This document shows, piece after piece, positions 53,871 to 64,000 of a stretch of DNA of 64,000 nt. This DNA is from Dipteris shenzhenensis. Taxonomy: Eukaryota > Polypodiophyta > Polypodiopsida > Gleicheniales. The first letter of the stretch is position 1. The number at the start of each line of letters is the position of its first letter. The translations under genes were made by a program, and so were the position numbers. The stretch is from NCBI GenBank assembly GCA_047967505.1, contig CM106541.1; one strand, given 5' to 3'. Below the pieces are notes generated by a model. It was not told the DNA's origin, ran no database searches, and saw nothing but the letters and a program-made list of their open reading frames with translations.

Positions 53871-54760
53871 ACATGTTGCAGAGCCATTTGTAAAGACCCA
53901 CCTTTTTGGCTATCTGATCTTCAAGATCCTTTTGCATCTTTTCTAGCTCCTTGTCTTCCATGTCCCCATCATTTCTTACTTCTTCGAGCATATCTCAGAG
54001 CTCCTTCATGCACTTCTTTGCTTCTTGTCTTCTATGCCTTTCCATGTCGATCAATTTTGTAACGGCGTCAACTTACTCTTGTGCTTGAAAGACCCTCCCT
54101 TGTGCCTCCTCTACCTTGGATTCTGCACCTTCCCTGAGACTTTTCTCAAGTTGCACTGCCTTTGCTGCATCGGTGGCTTTCTCTTGTAGAAAAGTTACCT
54201 TCTGAGATATCCGCTTATCGTATTGTGCAAAAATCCCTTTGAGGGTAGATGCCATTAGGTGCATTGCAACTCCAGTGGACTGAGATGACAATTGGGATTT
54301 GCCATCCATGCAATTCTTCAGGTTGGTTAACACACTCTTGGAGATCTCCCTTGAGAAAGATACATTAGGTCCTTTCCGTTGCTCTACTGCTACTTGAACT
54401 TGCCAAAACTTGCAGGTTCCTCTCGTATCATGAAAGAAATGAATGGTCTTCTTCAGCACATCTTGCATGCCTATTGGCAAGCTCAAAATATTGAATCCAC
54501 CATCTTTACTAATCTGAGCATTGGGGTATACGTCTAGAATATCCACTCTCTTCCACTTCTTCTCGAAAAAGTGTGCTTGCAAACTGCCTCCAGAAATTCC
54601 TAGAGCATTTTCAATCACGCTTTCATTGATGGTAATCTTTTGACCTTGATAGACTAGTTGCCCCTCCTTCACGTTCACCTCCTGCACCAACCTGGTGAAG
54701 TTTTGGAGAGCATCCAAATTGGGCTTTTGAAGAGCGAGAGAGGAGCTCCCATATGTCACG
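53871..54760 (-). pseudogene. 5' part of the coiled-coil coding region split by CACTA C
   Basis: 54073-54759 is open for 228 codons. The first codon there is GTG, not ATG; the frame stays open a further ~70 bases upstream without an ATG, so the true start is unknown or lies in another exon. Early residues VYQGQKITINESVIENALGI resemble the N-terminal domain called putative plant transposon protein, found in gag-like ORFs. The C-terminal third is coiled coil (KATDAAKAVQLEKSLREGAE). After a TAA, Lys/Glu-rich reading continues to the CACTA insertion site. Function unknown. Confidence 0.45.
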
Positions 54761-54839
54761 ATTTCAAGATCAGGGGAGGAGGGGCTCTCGCACTGTATTT
54801 TAGAGGGGGAGCAAAGATTATGTGAGGAGCTCCCAGACT

Positions 54840-55345
54840 ATGTAGGGTCCATTATGAGAGGGGATAGAAGTTGCAAGAAGAGTGCAAGGGAGATAGAAAT
54901 GGTCAAGAGGGATAGAAGATAAAACAGTGAAGGAAATGGAATAGTGGAGGCTTGAGTTTGCAGTTAGATTGCAAGGGAGAAAGAAATGGTTGAGGGGTAG
55001 AAGATGAAGCAGTGATGAAGGAAATCTCGGGGGGGTCACTATGTATAAATCCTCTATACCACGTGCGTTCAAGGCATATTTCTAAAATCCCTTATCTGTG
55101 TAAAATTTTCATTAATAAAATGTACCCCTTTTTTATACAAATCTGTAATTTTTTCCAAAACTATTTTAAATAGTCCCTTATGTATATTTATTTCTGTAAA
55201 TTTCAGAAATAAAAAATATCCTTTTGTTGAACTCACGTGATAGGGTTACATATGATGAGTGACCCCCCCGAGAAGGAAATGGAATAGTGAAGGCTTGAGA
55301 TTGCAAGGGAGACGAAACATTCGAGAGGGATAGAAGACAAAATGG
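54840..55345. repeat. ~80-bp tandem repeat, interrupted by a MITE
   Basis: Three imperfect units built on GGGATAGAAGA...GAAGGAAATGGAATAGTG with GATAGAAG-type markers at about 54911, 54996 and 55329. Subtracting the MITE and TSD, the period is 77-86. The MITE copy 2 inserted in AAGGAAAT of one unit. Confidence 0.7.
55026..55272. mobile_element. 247-bp MITE, copy 2
   Basis: Ends CTCGGGGGGGTCACT and AGTGACCCCCCCGAG, perfect 15-base inverted termini. Perfect 8-bp duplicate AAGGAAAT (55018-55025, 55273-55280). It matches 46118-46364 in inverted orientation along its length. Confidence 0.9.
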
Positions 55346-56300
55346 TTAAGGGAATGAAATAGGGTTTGTAGCCCGACTACATTCTCGAGGTGAGAGCCAC
55401 CACAGTGGTTAATGTAGCCCCACTATTGTGAAGGTGAGAGCCACCACGATGGTTGGCCTGAATTTTGAATAATTCAAGGCGGCAGTAATGAATGATTAGA
55501 GTTGGTGGCATCTAAGATTACCCGCCATGTCTATGGTGGCAGCTAAGACCCACCAGGATGGCAATTAATTACCAGCCACCATAGTGGCCCACAATTACTC
55601 AGCCTCCACTTACCACCATTGGCCTTGCATGCATGACTACTATGAACACATTAAATTAATAGTCGCCGGGCTTGCATGCTCAAGAGAGTACTAGAGTGCA
55701 TGGTAATGAGGGATTAGAGGTGATTAGGCTTCATGTGTGGGTCTCAACGGTGACTCACATGTCATGGGGATGTTGAAGAGATGCCGAGGGAGCCTCCACT
55801 CCAAGCTACTCCTTGTGGGAGCAATGCAAGGCACGAGTCATCTGCAAGTGTCACTCATCAAGCGGCTTCTGGATTGTTGCAATGTGTCTCCACACTAGAA
55901 AGGGGGAAAGGGAAGAGGGGAGAAGAGAGGGGAGAAGGGAGAATAAGGAGAAGGGAAGAGGAGAGTGAAAGGTGATGGAATGGTAGACACCAAGGCACTA
56001 CAATGGAAACAAGAGAACACCCAAAACACTCTCTTGGAAGAGAAGAGGGAGCTTGTATTCAAACTTGTGCAAACAACAATGAAGACCAAAGTCAACCATT
56101 TGGCCTTTTATACAAGTCACCTTTTGAAGGGAGGTCCAACCCTAATCTCTTTATACCACTCTATCTTCTCATTCTTTTACCATCCTCTTGGGCCCATCTA
56201 GCTCCAAGATGCAATCTGGGCTCTACGGACTTGCCACTATCCATCAAATCACATCACTTAACGAGCAGTGGCATATTGTTAACCAATATGTTGTTAACAT
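55346..56300 (-). repeat. LTR-like sequence
   Basis: On the minus strand, a G-rich tract (AGGAAGGGGGGCA, 56301-56313) is followed by TGTTAACAACATATTGG, the look of a polypurine tract and LTR start. A strong TATA-like box TGTATAAAAGGCC lies at about 56102-56115. The other LTR edge and a partner LTR were not found, so the limits are uncertain. It could be the LTR of the element whose ORF lies at 54760. Confidence 0.4.
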
Positions 56301-57693
56301 GCCCCCCTTCCTGATCTCGATCCAGTCCTTTGGATCATGTAGCATTCATAGTTGTCGGAGCATTGTCAATGAAGGTAATGCAAAGTAGTCCTTCATGTGC
56401 ACTGGGCTAAATCCTCTTTTGGTCCATTACAACATAGGGATGTAGTGCCTCCTTGTTATGAAATGCTTGCTGGAAGTATGGATGAGTGATTCTTATGGAA
56501 CTAGCACTTCAGTCTTTGTTTGAGCTGATTTGAGTACTTGTGACCATTCAAAGAAGGAATAAGAAAGAAAGAAAAAATTATAAGGGGTAAGTTATTAGGA
56601 AGAAGGTGTTAGTAGGGATTGATGTAAGATCATAGTGGTGTTAGTGTTAGCAGCGTAAGTAAAGTGCATTCTCGTGCTCCTCTTAAGTCTCGTATTTGAT
56701 TGGAGTGGGAATTCTAATGGATTCTCATCAGATTATGTCTTTGACATGCCATGATTGAACATTCGAAGTTGTGCATGACATTTTGTCTTGCTTCTTTGCA
56801 TTGAAGTTCCTTTAAAATCCATTTTGTTAATGAGGGATTTTCTTGGAAGTATTTAGGCCCAATAAGGTTGTGGCAGCATCTGGAGCTTTATTTATCTGAG
56901 TCATCAAATCGAGAGGATTCTGATAATACACCATACAAACCCCTAAAATGAGGACTATGGCTGAAGAGGTTTATAGAAGGGGGATCCTAGGAAAGGCTTC
57001 TAAGCTAGAGCTGAAAGGAAAGAAAAATAAAGAAAAGAGGATGTGTAGAAGTTAGATAGTTAATGGTGATGTTAGTTACAGGAATGTGAAAAAAGATTTG
57101 AGGGTCACAAGAAACTCATCTAAACCCATGTTGGTGAAATCACTGTCACCCTGGCATTGAATGCATCCTTGAGAGCTGCTTGTGGAGAACCACTTGTCAT
57201 TCTATGTGAACTCAAATTCAAGACCCTGATGACTTAGGCATAAGTCTGTGCCCTGTTCTATTTTGGCATTGTTGATGGGATTTCTTGGTGATGTTGATTG
57301 GTGTTTTGATGTTCCCTAGTGTTTGTAGCTTCTCTTGCCCTTGGGCTGATGTAGTTGTGATTTGTTAATAGTGCTATGATGAGGACCTGAAGAGGACTGA
57401 CTGCCTATTTTCACCTAGTCCTATTTTCACCTAGGACTTCCACATGTTATAACTTGAGTACTCTTTATGGACACACCTAGACCTAGCATTTGGAACTAAG
57501 TTACTATTCACCTAAATGGCCACAGTACCTATGAGTACATCAAAAGGTGAGTGCAATAACATATTGAGCAATTGTGACCTAGACGTAGCAAGAACATCAT
57601 TTTTTAGACCCCTAGAGTGAATCTGATAATCACTTCGAAGGAGAGTTTCTAAGACATTATTGGAGATCTTTGTTGGCGAGCGGTTGTCATCCC
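56301..57693. other. Unassigned segment
   Basis: No convincing gene. The part next to 56301 may be the 3' end of a retrotransposon internal region on the minus strand. A short duplication CTATTTTCACCTAG is seen near 57408-57432. Confidence 0.3.
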
Positions 57694-58036
57694 CATTAGA
57701 AAAACAGGGAGCTCATTTTGGGGCCCTGAGAGAAAATCACGATTTCTTGATTTTTCTTAATAATAAAATATAACATAATCCCACTGACGTACGATGCAGA
57801 ATTTGGTATTTTTGACATCATCGACGTGTTCGGAGCGGGCCAAAACCCCCGACGACAATTAAGAGTTCCAATCTAGTGTACAATAGTGTTCACAAAGTCA
57901 ATATTTAGTACAGTAACCAATTGAAATTTTTTACATTTGCGAATCAATTATTCTTGTTCATAATGTGTAATGACTCTTCAAAATGCCTCCTCAATTCTTG
58001 GATGCATACATGGCATTGCCATATCGCATACTTGCT

Positions 58037-58581
58037 CTAACATTTATCATGTCTCCAACCAAAGATATCATTTGGGACATCAAAGATTACCTCATTACTA
58101 TGTAAAGTAATAGCACTTATGATGAATCCGAAACCTATACGATTAACAGGTTCCCCAAGAAAAGGAAAGCACATTCGACGTGTACCATCTATAGAGATAT
58201 ATGTAAGCACACTTCCATTATAGTTCAAATTAAAGGCATTTTTATCTCCAAATAAGATTCCAATTGTTGGTAAGTCTTGGTTAGCTGGATAGTTCCAACA
58301 TGTGTCTAGGCCTTGTACAGGACCATTGGTATCTGAATCTCCAAGAATTGGATGTAATGCTGCTCTCCAAGCATCTCTAAATGGAATGTAAGCATCCATA
58401 AACATTGTTGAAATAGTAAAACCCGCGTCAATTACCACCCCACCTATTCCATAGTCAGTGACATCAAATACCCCATTTGGGAGGTTTACTGGTTGATCCC
58501 CCACTTTAAAGTCAGTAACATTCACAACATAACTTAAACCTAGAGTACCAGTGAGCAACTTTGTCGAGTAAAAGTCATTTG
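58037..58581 (-). pseudogene. A1 aspartic protease-like gene, C-terminal exon
   Basis: Matches the C-terminal half of plant nepenthesin/xylanase-inhibitor-type A1 proteases: FYSTKLLTGTLGLSYVVNVT, VGDQPVNLPNGVF, GGVVIDAGFTISTMFMDAYI, LDTCWNYP, and the natural end VIFDVPNDIFGWRHDKC before TAG. The second catalytic motif, normally D-(S/T)-G-T, reads DAGFT, so the Asp and Gly remain but the Ser/Thr after Asp is Ala. An acceptor (ATGCAG) lies at 58582-58583. The fold is extracellular or vacuolar in known relatives. Confidence 0.7.
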
Positions 58582-58969
58582 CTGCATGAAAGCAAAATAC
58601 GAGGTTAGCTCTTCTTTCTTTAACTTATATTCAAGATATTTTTGTAAATGTTTTCCTAAAAGATAAAAGGCAAACATGATCTAAACAAGTGAGATTTCAC
58701 TTTTTTGTTTACATTATGATAGTGCCTAGAGTTTAACTATTAAAAAGATGTTCAAAAGAGAAAATAGCAAAAGCATACGGTGAGGTGAAGGGAGAGGGAA
58801 GAGAGGTCATCTTTATCTTAATTTTGACTTATAATAAACCTAATCCATAACTATACCTTGCATAAAAACCAAAATTCAATAAATTGATCAACTAATCATG
58901 ATATAAAACTCAATACGTTGATGAAAGTATAGAACTAGCAAAAAGAATACGGAAATGAAAGAATACTAG

Positions 58970-59512
58970 TTATCTTAAAAACTCAAATGGTGGAAGGCAA
59001 GGCAAAAACGAAGGCGTGATACCCTCAATCTTAACGATAACACAAGACAGAACATGGCGACCTGCACGCATTCTCTCTTCGAATGTAAAAGACAAGCTTT
59101 GAGACGAGCTGCAGACGAGGATCATGATGGTAACAAAAGGCGATGTTTGGCCACTGTCGTTGCCTGCGCTCAATTCCACATAGTACTCGGCTAGCGATCT
59201 CAGGTAGAACACCCCCGTCGTGACCCGTCCGTAAGGTATGTAATCGTCCAGGCTGGCTTTGCTAGGCTGGGGGTCTTGCTGCTGGAGGTGCCTCTTGGTG
59301 ACTATCCGCTCGATCCACATCTGGGAAGCGCAGGCGTCATCACAATCTGGTGGCCGCATGGGGGACTGAGCCCCCAGGATGTGATTGACATGCATTGAGA
59401 TCGTGGGCACTTCCGTTGAGCTACGGGTGGTGGCAGAAGACGCCATGCTGAGCAGCAGCAGCACCAGGACGTGCAGAAACCCGGAGGAGTGGAATTGTAG
59501 GAGGAGAAACAT
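58970..59512 (-). pseudogene. A1 aspartic protease-like gene, N-terminal exon
   Basis: Starts MFLLLQFHSSGFLHVLVLLL at 59512 with a clear signal peptide, then a pro-like region and EYYVELSAGNDSGQTSPFVT, which sits where active plant A1 proteases have EYFVxxxxGTP. The catalytic D-T-G-S that should follow is absent; the text reads IMILVCSSSQSLSF. The frame ends at 58970 without the ~150 residues that normally link to the C-terminal half. With the exon at 58037-58581 this gives a short, catalytically dead or degraded copy. An unusual inhibitor-like protein is the alternative. Confidence 0.55.
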
Positions 59513-60210
59513 GGTGATGATAGTCGTCGGTGTGCTGCTGGGCGTTTGTCAATCTGCTTGCTGGTATACTTCCGTATATATGGACGTGACAAACGCAAGA
59601 GGTAAAGGATAAAAGCCTATTTGAATAATAATTGGTGGCAGAAAAGGGTTTGTATGTATTTTTCACGGAGAAATCCGGTTGGTAATTGCCTTTAATTTTA
59701 AGGATATGATATACTTGTTTTATTTGAAAATCTCTCTATTTATACGACTTTTGGGAGATTTTAAGATATAATGTGAGTTAAGGCTTTAGGGATTGTCCTT
59801 CATTTAAGGGCTTTAAAAAATGCTTTCTGGAAGCATGTGAAGAAGGGAAGTCAGAATGTCCATCCAAATGCTCAATATTAAGACAAGTGACATTCATTGT
59901 TCAAGAGAATGTTGAGGGTAGGCCATTATAAAGCATATGTGAAGAATGTGCTTAACCAAAACCACGATGGTTCCAATGTAATACAGAAGGTAGAGCATAG
60001 TAAAGGATCAAAGCATAGGTGAAGAATGGAAGTTTTTGTTTGTTAACCAAAAATCATGATGGTTCCAATGTTGCTAATACTTTCCTAGCATATTTTAATG
60101 GACTCTAGGGGCCATGAGTATTATTAGATTTTGAGAATGTGCCTTTTCTCTATAATGGCTACTAGTAGGGAGCCCGCGCTACACTGCAGAATTATATCAC
60201 GCTTTTCTTT

Positions 60211-60640
60211 TCAAGACTTGAGCAAAAGGTTGAGGAATGTTTTGTGTTTGATTGATGAGAAGAAGCTAACAAGTGAATTAATTGTACAGAAAAAGAAAGG
60301 CGAGGGATTGTGGAAGCAAGGAAAGGTAATTGAAGCAATGCTCAACAAATGAGATTGATTTGTGTGGTTTCGTGATCTTCTTCCTCCTCCCATGGAATTC
60401 ATCATTGGTAGCAAGGGTGCATTTTGGGTTATATCGGTGGTCTTTTTTTCTTCTGTATGCTTATCTGAATCAGAATCAACGGAGACAACTCGAGGCATCT
60501 CATTATGTTGCTCGACCACAATCCAATCTTCAAGGTTGATATTTTTCAAGGCTTTCTCATAAGAAGCAAGGAAAGAATCATCAAAGAGTGAATTACTTGA
60601 GAAGGATCCTTCTGAGAAGCCACAAAGCTTGCACTCTTCT
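60211..60640 (-). pseudogene. Unrecognised coding-like block
   Basis: The minus strand is open from about 60640 through ECKLCGFSEGSFSSNSLFDD, ALKNINLEDWIVVEQHNEMP and SVDSDSDKHTEEKKTTDI to 60211. The codon pattern looks coding up to about 60390, after which it turns Phe/Ser-rich and non-coding. No family recognised. It lies inside the 31-bp-TIR segment and may be another captured exon. Confidence 0.3.
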
Positions 60641-61024
60641 TGAAAAATCTACTTAGCAAGGAAGTTTTCTTGTTAGTCACCTTCCCCGCAACCTGTCAAA
60701 TCGCTTTCATTTATACGGGCTGCTTTTTGGGCCTTTTTGGCCTTTCCGAGTCTCCTGGGGCCCATTTTCGGTGTTTCAAAAGCCTTTCTGAGGGTTTTGG
60801 CCCACTCGAGATGCATCCTGATGTTTGAAATACCAAATTCTACACCGTGCATCAAATAAAATAAAGTAGCTCAAGTATCCTCATTGAATGCAAACTCGAC
60901 CGCATTTCTTTTGTTTCCCTTTTTCTAAAATTTTCAACATTACGTTGGCCCTCCTTTGATTGGTGAAGGGCTATTTTGTTTCTTGGCTAAAACGCCCCAA
61001 AATGAGCTCCCTTTTTTCCTAATG

Positions 61025-61584
61025 CATTGGTAGCAACGTTGCTTGAAGTTCTTTGAGATCCTTGATTGCAGTAGTAGGTTCTTATTGAGCTACTCCATTT
61101 TTAGGAGTAGGTTCTTGTGGATCTATTGTTGGCATGTTTCTTGTTGTCATTGTTGGAACATTGAGCATTGCGATCTACCACACGTACCACTTCTATGATA
61201 CTCATTGTAATAAAGTGATATATGTTCTATATATCAAGTGTGAGTAGGATCCCAATGTCTCAGAGATCTTTTTCTTTTGTTGAGCCCAAGTTTCAACCGA
61301 GGAATGTGTCAAGGATGAAGATATTTCATTGTTCACATTGGAAGGTACTGTTGGGACTTCCATTGTGATGGTCATTACTTATGTGGCTGATTCTTGCATA
61401 GCTTTCCTAATGATAGATGCCAAATTTCTCAGTAAGGCAGGTTCTTGTGTGACTCCCAACGTGGATTCAGCTTTTGTCTTGGCAGGTTAATGTGTTATTG
61501 TCTCTTTTTTCAAGATAGGTTCTCATGTTACTACCAGTTTCCTTGAGGATGATGTAATAAATTGACATGCCTTTTGATAGACTT
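61025..61584. other. Unassigned segment
   Basis: Low-complexity T/G-rich text with repeated GTAGGTTCTT(G/A)TTG-like words, no gene seen. It separates the TIR segment from the inverted satellite block. Confidence 0.3.
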
Positions 61585-62130
61585 ACCATTTTTGCCTTAG
61601 TGTCATGCACATCCGTAAAAAAACACACTGCTAGGTGTGTTATCTGATCAAGTACTTATGCGATGGGAATGCCACTTTGCATGTAAGTCAATTCCACCTA
61701 GTTAAAGGTGTGTGTAAAGTATTGTGCCCATCAGATATGCTTGCATTGTTGATCAAGCATAAAACACCGTTTTTGCCTTTGTGTCATGCACAACCATAAA
61801 AAAACACGGTCCTAGGTGTGTTATTCAAACAAGTACTTATCGGATGGGGGCTCCACTTTGTATACAAGTCCTTTTCAACTAGGTTGAGGTGCGTGCAAAG
61901 TATTGTCACCATCGAATATGCTTTGCATGGTCGATCATGCATTATACAACGTTTTTCCTGTACTGATATGCACATCCGCAAAAAAACACACCCTTAGGTA
62001 TGTTATTTGACCAAGTACTTATCCGATGGGTGTGCCCAATACCACCTAGGTTAAGGCATAGGAAAAGTATTGTGCCCATTGGATATGCTTTGCATGGTCG
62101 ATCAAGCATTAAATACCATTTTTGCCTTAA
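61585..62130 (-). repeat. ~181-bp satellite, inverted block
   Basis: About three monomers of the same satellite as at 12485-16457, read on the minus strand (for example CAAGTACTTAT, GCCACTTTGCATG and AACACCGTTTTTGCCTT on the plus strand). 45 kb separates it from the main array, and the orientation is opposite. Confidence 0.85.
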
Positions 62131-62671
62131 ACACTTATTTCATTAATTTTGGACTTGTCAATGTACAAATTCATTTTTACATATACTTTTGGACTAGTTT
62201 TCAGATAAAATTTAAGAAAGACCCAATCTTCAAAGCACATATAAAAACATAAAAACAAGCATTTTTTTATATATTTTTTAAGGACATGAAACTAAAATTA
62301 TAAAATTTAACGCAGCCTAGATAAGTTACATGAAAAAATAAGATTCGGTTGTTGTAAACTCTCTTAATATTTAATGGTGTTAATAAACACCTTCAAAAGT
62401 TAAGCCTGAGATAAGTTACACAAAAAAGAGTGGTTCAGTAATTGTAAACTCTCTTAATATTTATAATAGTGTTTAGGAAACACTTTCAAAAGTTACAAGT
62501 GGAAGTAGCAAACTCTCACAATATTTATAATTTAGGTGTTGAAAAACACCAAAAGTTACAATAAGACTCTCATTGGAAGGAAACTTACACCAAAAGTTAC
62601 AATAAGACTCTCATTGGAAGGCAAATTTATTTTCAAGACTACGGCCATTCAATTTGATGAATTTTCTATTT
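62131..62671. repeat. AT-rich region with short direct repeats
   Basis: TGTAAACTCTCTTAATATTTA occurs at about 62355 and 62444 with a third variant at 62508. ACACCAAAAGTTACAATAAGA occurs at about 62546 and 62588 (period 42). No gene. Confidence 0.6.
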
Positions 62672-63106
62672 TCAAGTATTTAGCCTAAATTCAACCCATT
62701 CAAGAGCTGATCTCATCTCATCCTCATTGATGTAGTTAAAATTATAAAAGAGAAGTAAGGATTGATGAATTTTCTCCTGTATAACACTTTGTTTATTCCG
62801 AATGGCTTGCGCTTCCTGGGGGGGAAATCTTCCATTACGAGCCACACGCGAAGATATCTCACTTTGAAATTCTATCAGCTCTCTCCTATATGACTACAAT
62901 TTATCTATTTCAGTAGTAGCCATACTTATTTTTCTTTTCTCTTCCTTCTCTAAGCCCTTCTGACAAGCAAAGTCATCCTTCTCGTACTGGGTTAATGGAG
63001 CTGGATTTTGCTTTCTCTCCTCTCTCTTTCCTTGGTTCTCGGCAATCCATACTTTGATGCTACTAATGGCTTGCTCGATAGAATCGATTACCTTAAAAAG
63101 ATCCAT
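62672..63106 (-). pseudogene. Unrecognised helical protein gene with one in-frame TAG
   Basis: From ATG at 63106 (MDLFKVIDSIEQAISSIKVW) the frame runs 70 codons to a TAG at 62894-62896, then continues open for 73 codons to TGA at 62672 (SYRRELIEFQSEISSRVARN, then NEDEMRSALEWVEFRLN). The continuous charged, helical character on both sides suggests a single ~144-residue protein with a recent stop, or a readthrough. No family recognised; no signal peptide or membrane segment. Confidence 0.4.
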
Positions 63107-63480
63107 AAAAACGAGAGGAGGAAGGTAATGAGAGTGAGGAAGGTAACTAGAGGAGGTAAGGCAAGATGAAAGGAGTATGCTTGTCTATCCCAATTGCACC
63201 AGAAGTAGAATCTCAATGTACATCATCCACACAAGAAGTAGAGACTCAATGTACTCTTAGAGAATCACAGCCTCAAGAGCACTCATCAGACTCTATTCAG
63301 TTGTAAAACATGTAGAAAGAAACATGAGTCCTTGAAGATTTTTATCTTGTTTGTATTGATTAATGATAGTGTTTTTTAAACTTATGTCAAATGTTACAAT
63401 ACATTAGGATATTTTATGATATTTATTCAATTTCTATTATTATTGTATTAGCAATTCTAATATGATCTACTGAGCCCTAC
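63107..63480. other. Unassigned segment
   Basis: Upstream flank of the small broken gene. AT-rich, with a duplicated AGAAGTAGA(A/G)(T/A)CTCAATGTAC near 63192 and 63234. No other feature seen. Confidence 0.3.
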
Positions 63481-64000
63481 CACACTTGTTGTAGAGAATA
63501 CAAAACTATTACAAGCCATAGAGGCCAAGATCATCATTAGTATCTCTTATCTTCTCAACAATCCAATCTTCCATGGACTCCACTTCCGTATCGTCAACAT
63601 AATTACAATGAAGGAAGAAATTCAAACATCCAATCTTCCACGGACTCAACTTCCGTATTGTCAACATAATTACAATGAAGGAAGAAATTCAAACAGTCAC
63701 TGGATAGGCCACAGAGGCTGAGATCACACTACAAGATCTTAGCATTAACATAATTACAATGAAGGAAGAAATTCAAACATCCAGTCTTCCACGGACTCAA
63801 CTTATGTATCGTCAACATAATTACAATGAAGGAAGAAATTCAAAAAATCACTGGACAGGCCACAGAGGCCGAGATCACACTAGAAGATCTCATCATTAGT
63901 ATCTCTTATCTTCTCAACAATCCAATCTTCCACGGACTCCACTTCCGTAACGTCAACATAATTACAATGAAGGAAGAAATTCAAACAGCCACAGATTGTT
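63481..64000 (+). repeat. Complex tandem repeat at the right edge
   Basis: The phrase CATAATTACAATGAAGGAAG occurs at about 63597, 63665, 63750, 63817 and 63956. Alternating spacers (TCCACGGACTCAACTT or CACAGAGGC(C/T)GAGATCACAC) make a higher-order pattern with periods of about 67 and 153. It continues past the window. Confidence 0.8.

Larger units (their letters stand above)
57694..61024. mobile_element. 3.3-kb segment with 31-bp terminal inverted repeats
   Basis: 57694-57724 and 60994-61024 are inverted repeats with 29 of 31 matches (core GGGAGCTCATTTTGGGGC, outer edge CATTAG). Inside are two exons of an aspartic-protease-like gene and another short coding-like block, but no transposase. 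No clear target-site duplicate was found, so the superfamily is open. It resembles a gene-carrying (Pack-type) DNA transposon. Confidence 0.6.

Noticed and set aside
54757-54759. Start codon for the 228-codon frame at 54073-54759
   Set aside because: The codon is GTG and the frame continues upstream; not accepted as a real start.
59302-59666. Frames on both strands overlapping the protease N-terminal exon
   Set aside because: Shadows of the signal-peptide exon, with no independent support.
57694-61024. Assignment of the TIR segment to Mutator
   Set aside because: No 9-bp duplicate at either edge and no MULE transposase, so the superfamily is left open.

Overview
This is nuclear DNA from a land plant, probably a seed plant with a repeat-rich genome. 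It carries plant-type Ty3/gypsy and Ty1/copia retrotransposon pieces. It also carries CACTA (En/Spm) elements encoding TNP2, DUF4218, DUF4216 and Ptta/En/Spm proteins, hAT-like elements, MITEs, a ~181-bp satellite and part of a plant-type A1 aspartic protease gene. There are no operons and no rRNA or tRNA genes. Almost every long open frame belongs to a mobile element or is low-complexity sequence. The species cannot be named from this window.

Layout. 168-8868: Ty3/gypsy copy 1 (minus strand), 3' LTR complete and 5' LTR truncated. 8869-12204: fragments of unrelated transposon genes. 12485-28581: a 181-bp satellite array carrying a 296-bp hAT MITE (13882-14177), a solo LTR (14414-15134) and an 11.76-kb hAT element (16458-28216) with a perfect 8-bp target-site duplication. 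That hAT element contains a hAT transposase fragment, a ~278-bp tandem repeat, a copia fragment and truncated CACTA copy B (20204-27592). 28582-43638: Ty3/gypsy copy 2 (minus), split in its integrase gene by CACTA copy A (29492-39094, TSD TTT). 43639-45575: two tandem-repeat arrays. 45700-55345: a broken coding region on the minus strand, split by CACTA copy C (47189-53867, TSD TCT) and flanked or interrupted by two 247-bp MITEs with 8-bp TSDs. 55346-57693: LTR-like sequence and unassigned DNA. 57694-61024: a 3.3-kb segment bounded by 31-bp inverted repeats that contains an aspartic-protease gene lacking its catalytic motifs. 61585-64000: satellite in inverted orientation, a short broken gene and more tandem repeats.

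The most informative object is the CACTA family. Copy A looks complete and potentially autonomous. It has two divergent genes: an eight-exon TNP2 transposase gene whose exons join in phase to 1,131 codons, and a Ptta/En/Spm-type (TnpA-like) gene of about 423 codons. Both ends and the central divergent promoter carry clusters of the palindrome GTCGCTATATAGCGAC, probably the binding site of one element protein. Copies B and C share the plan but are truncated or deleted and their palindromes are decayed. The first large intron of the TnpA-like gene holds a hypervariable array of GCTTAT/GCTCAT-type hexamers plus a conserved 31-bp palindrome.

A second notable point is that both Ty3/gypsy copies carry an extra RNase H domain upstream of gag. 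The nesting gives a relative order: satellite first, then the large hAT insertion; and gypsy copy 2 before CACTA A.
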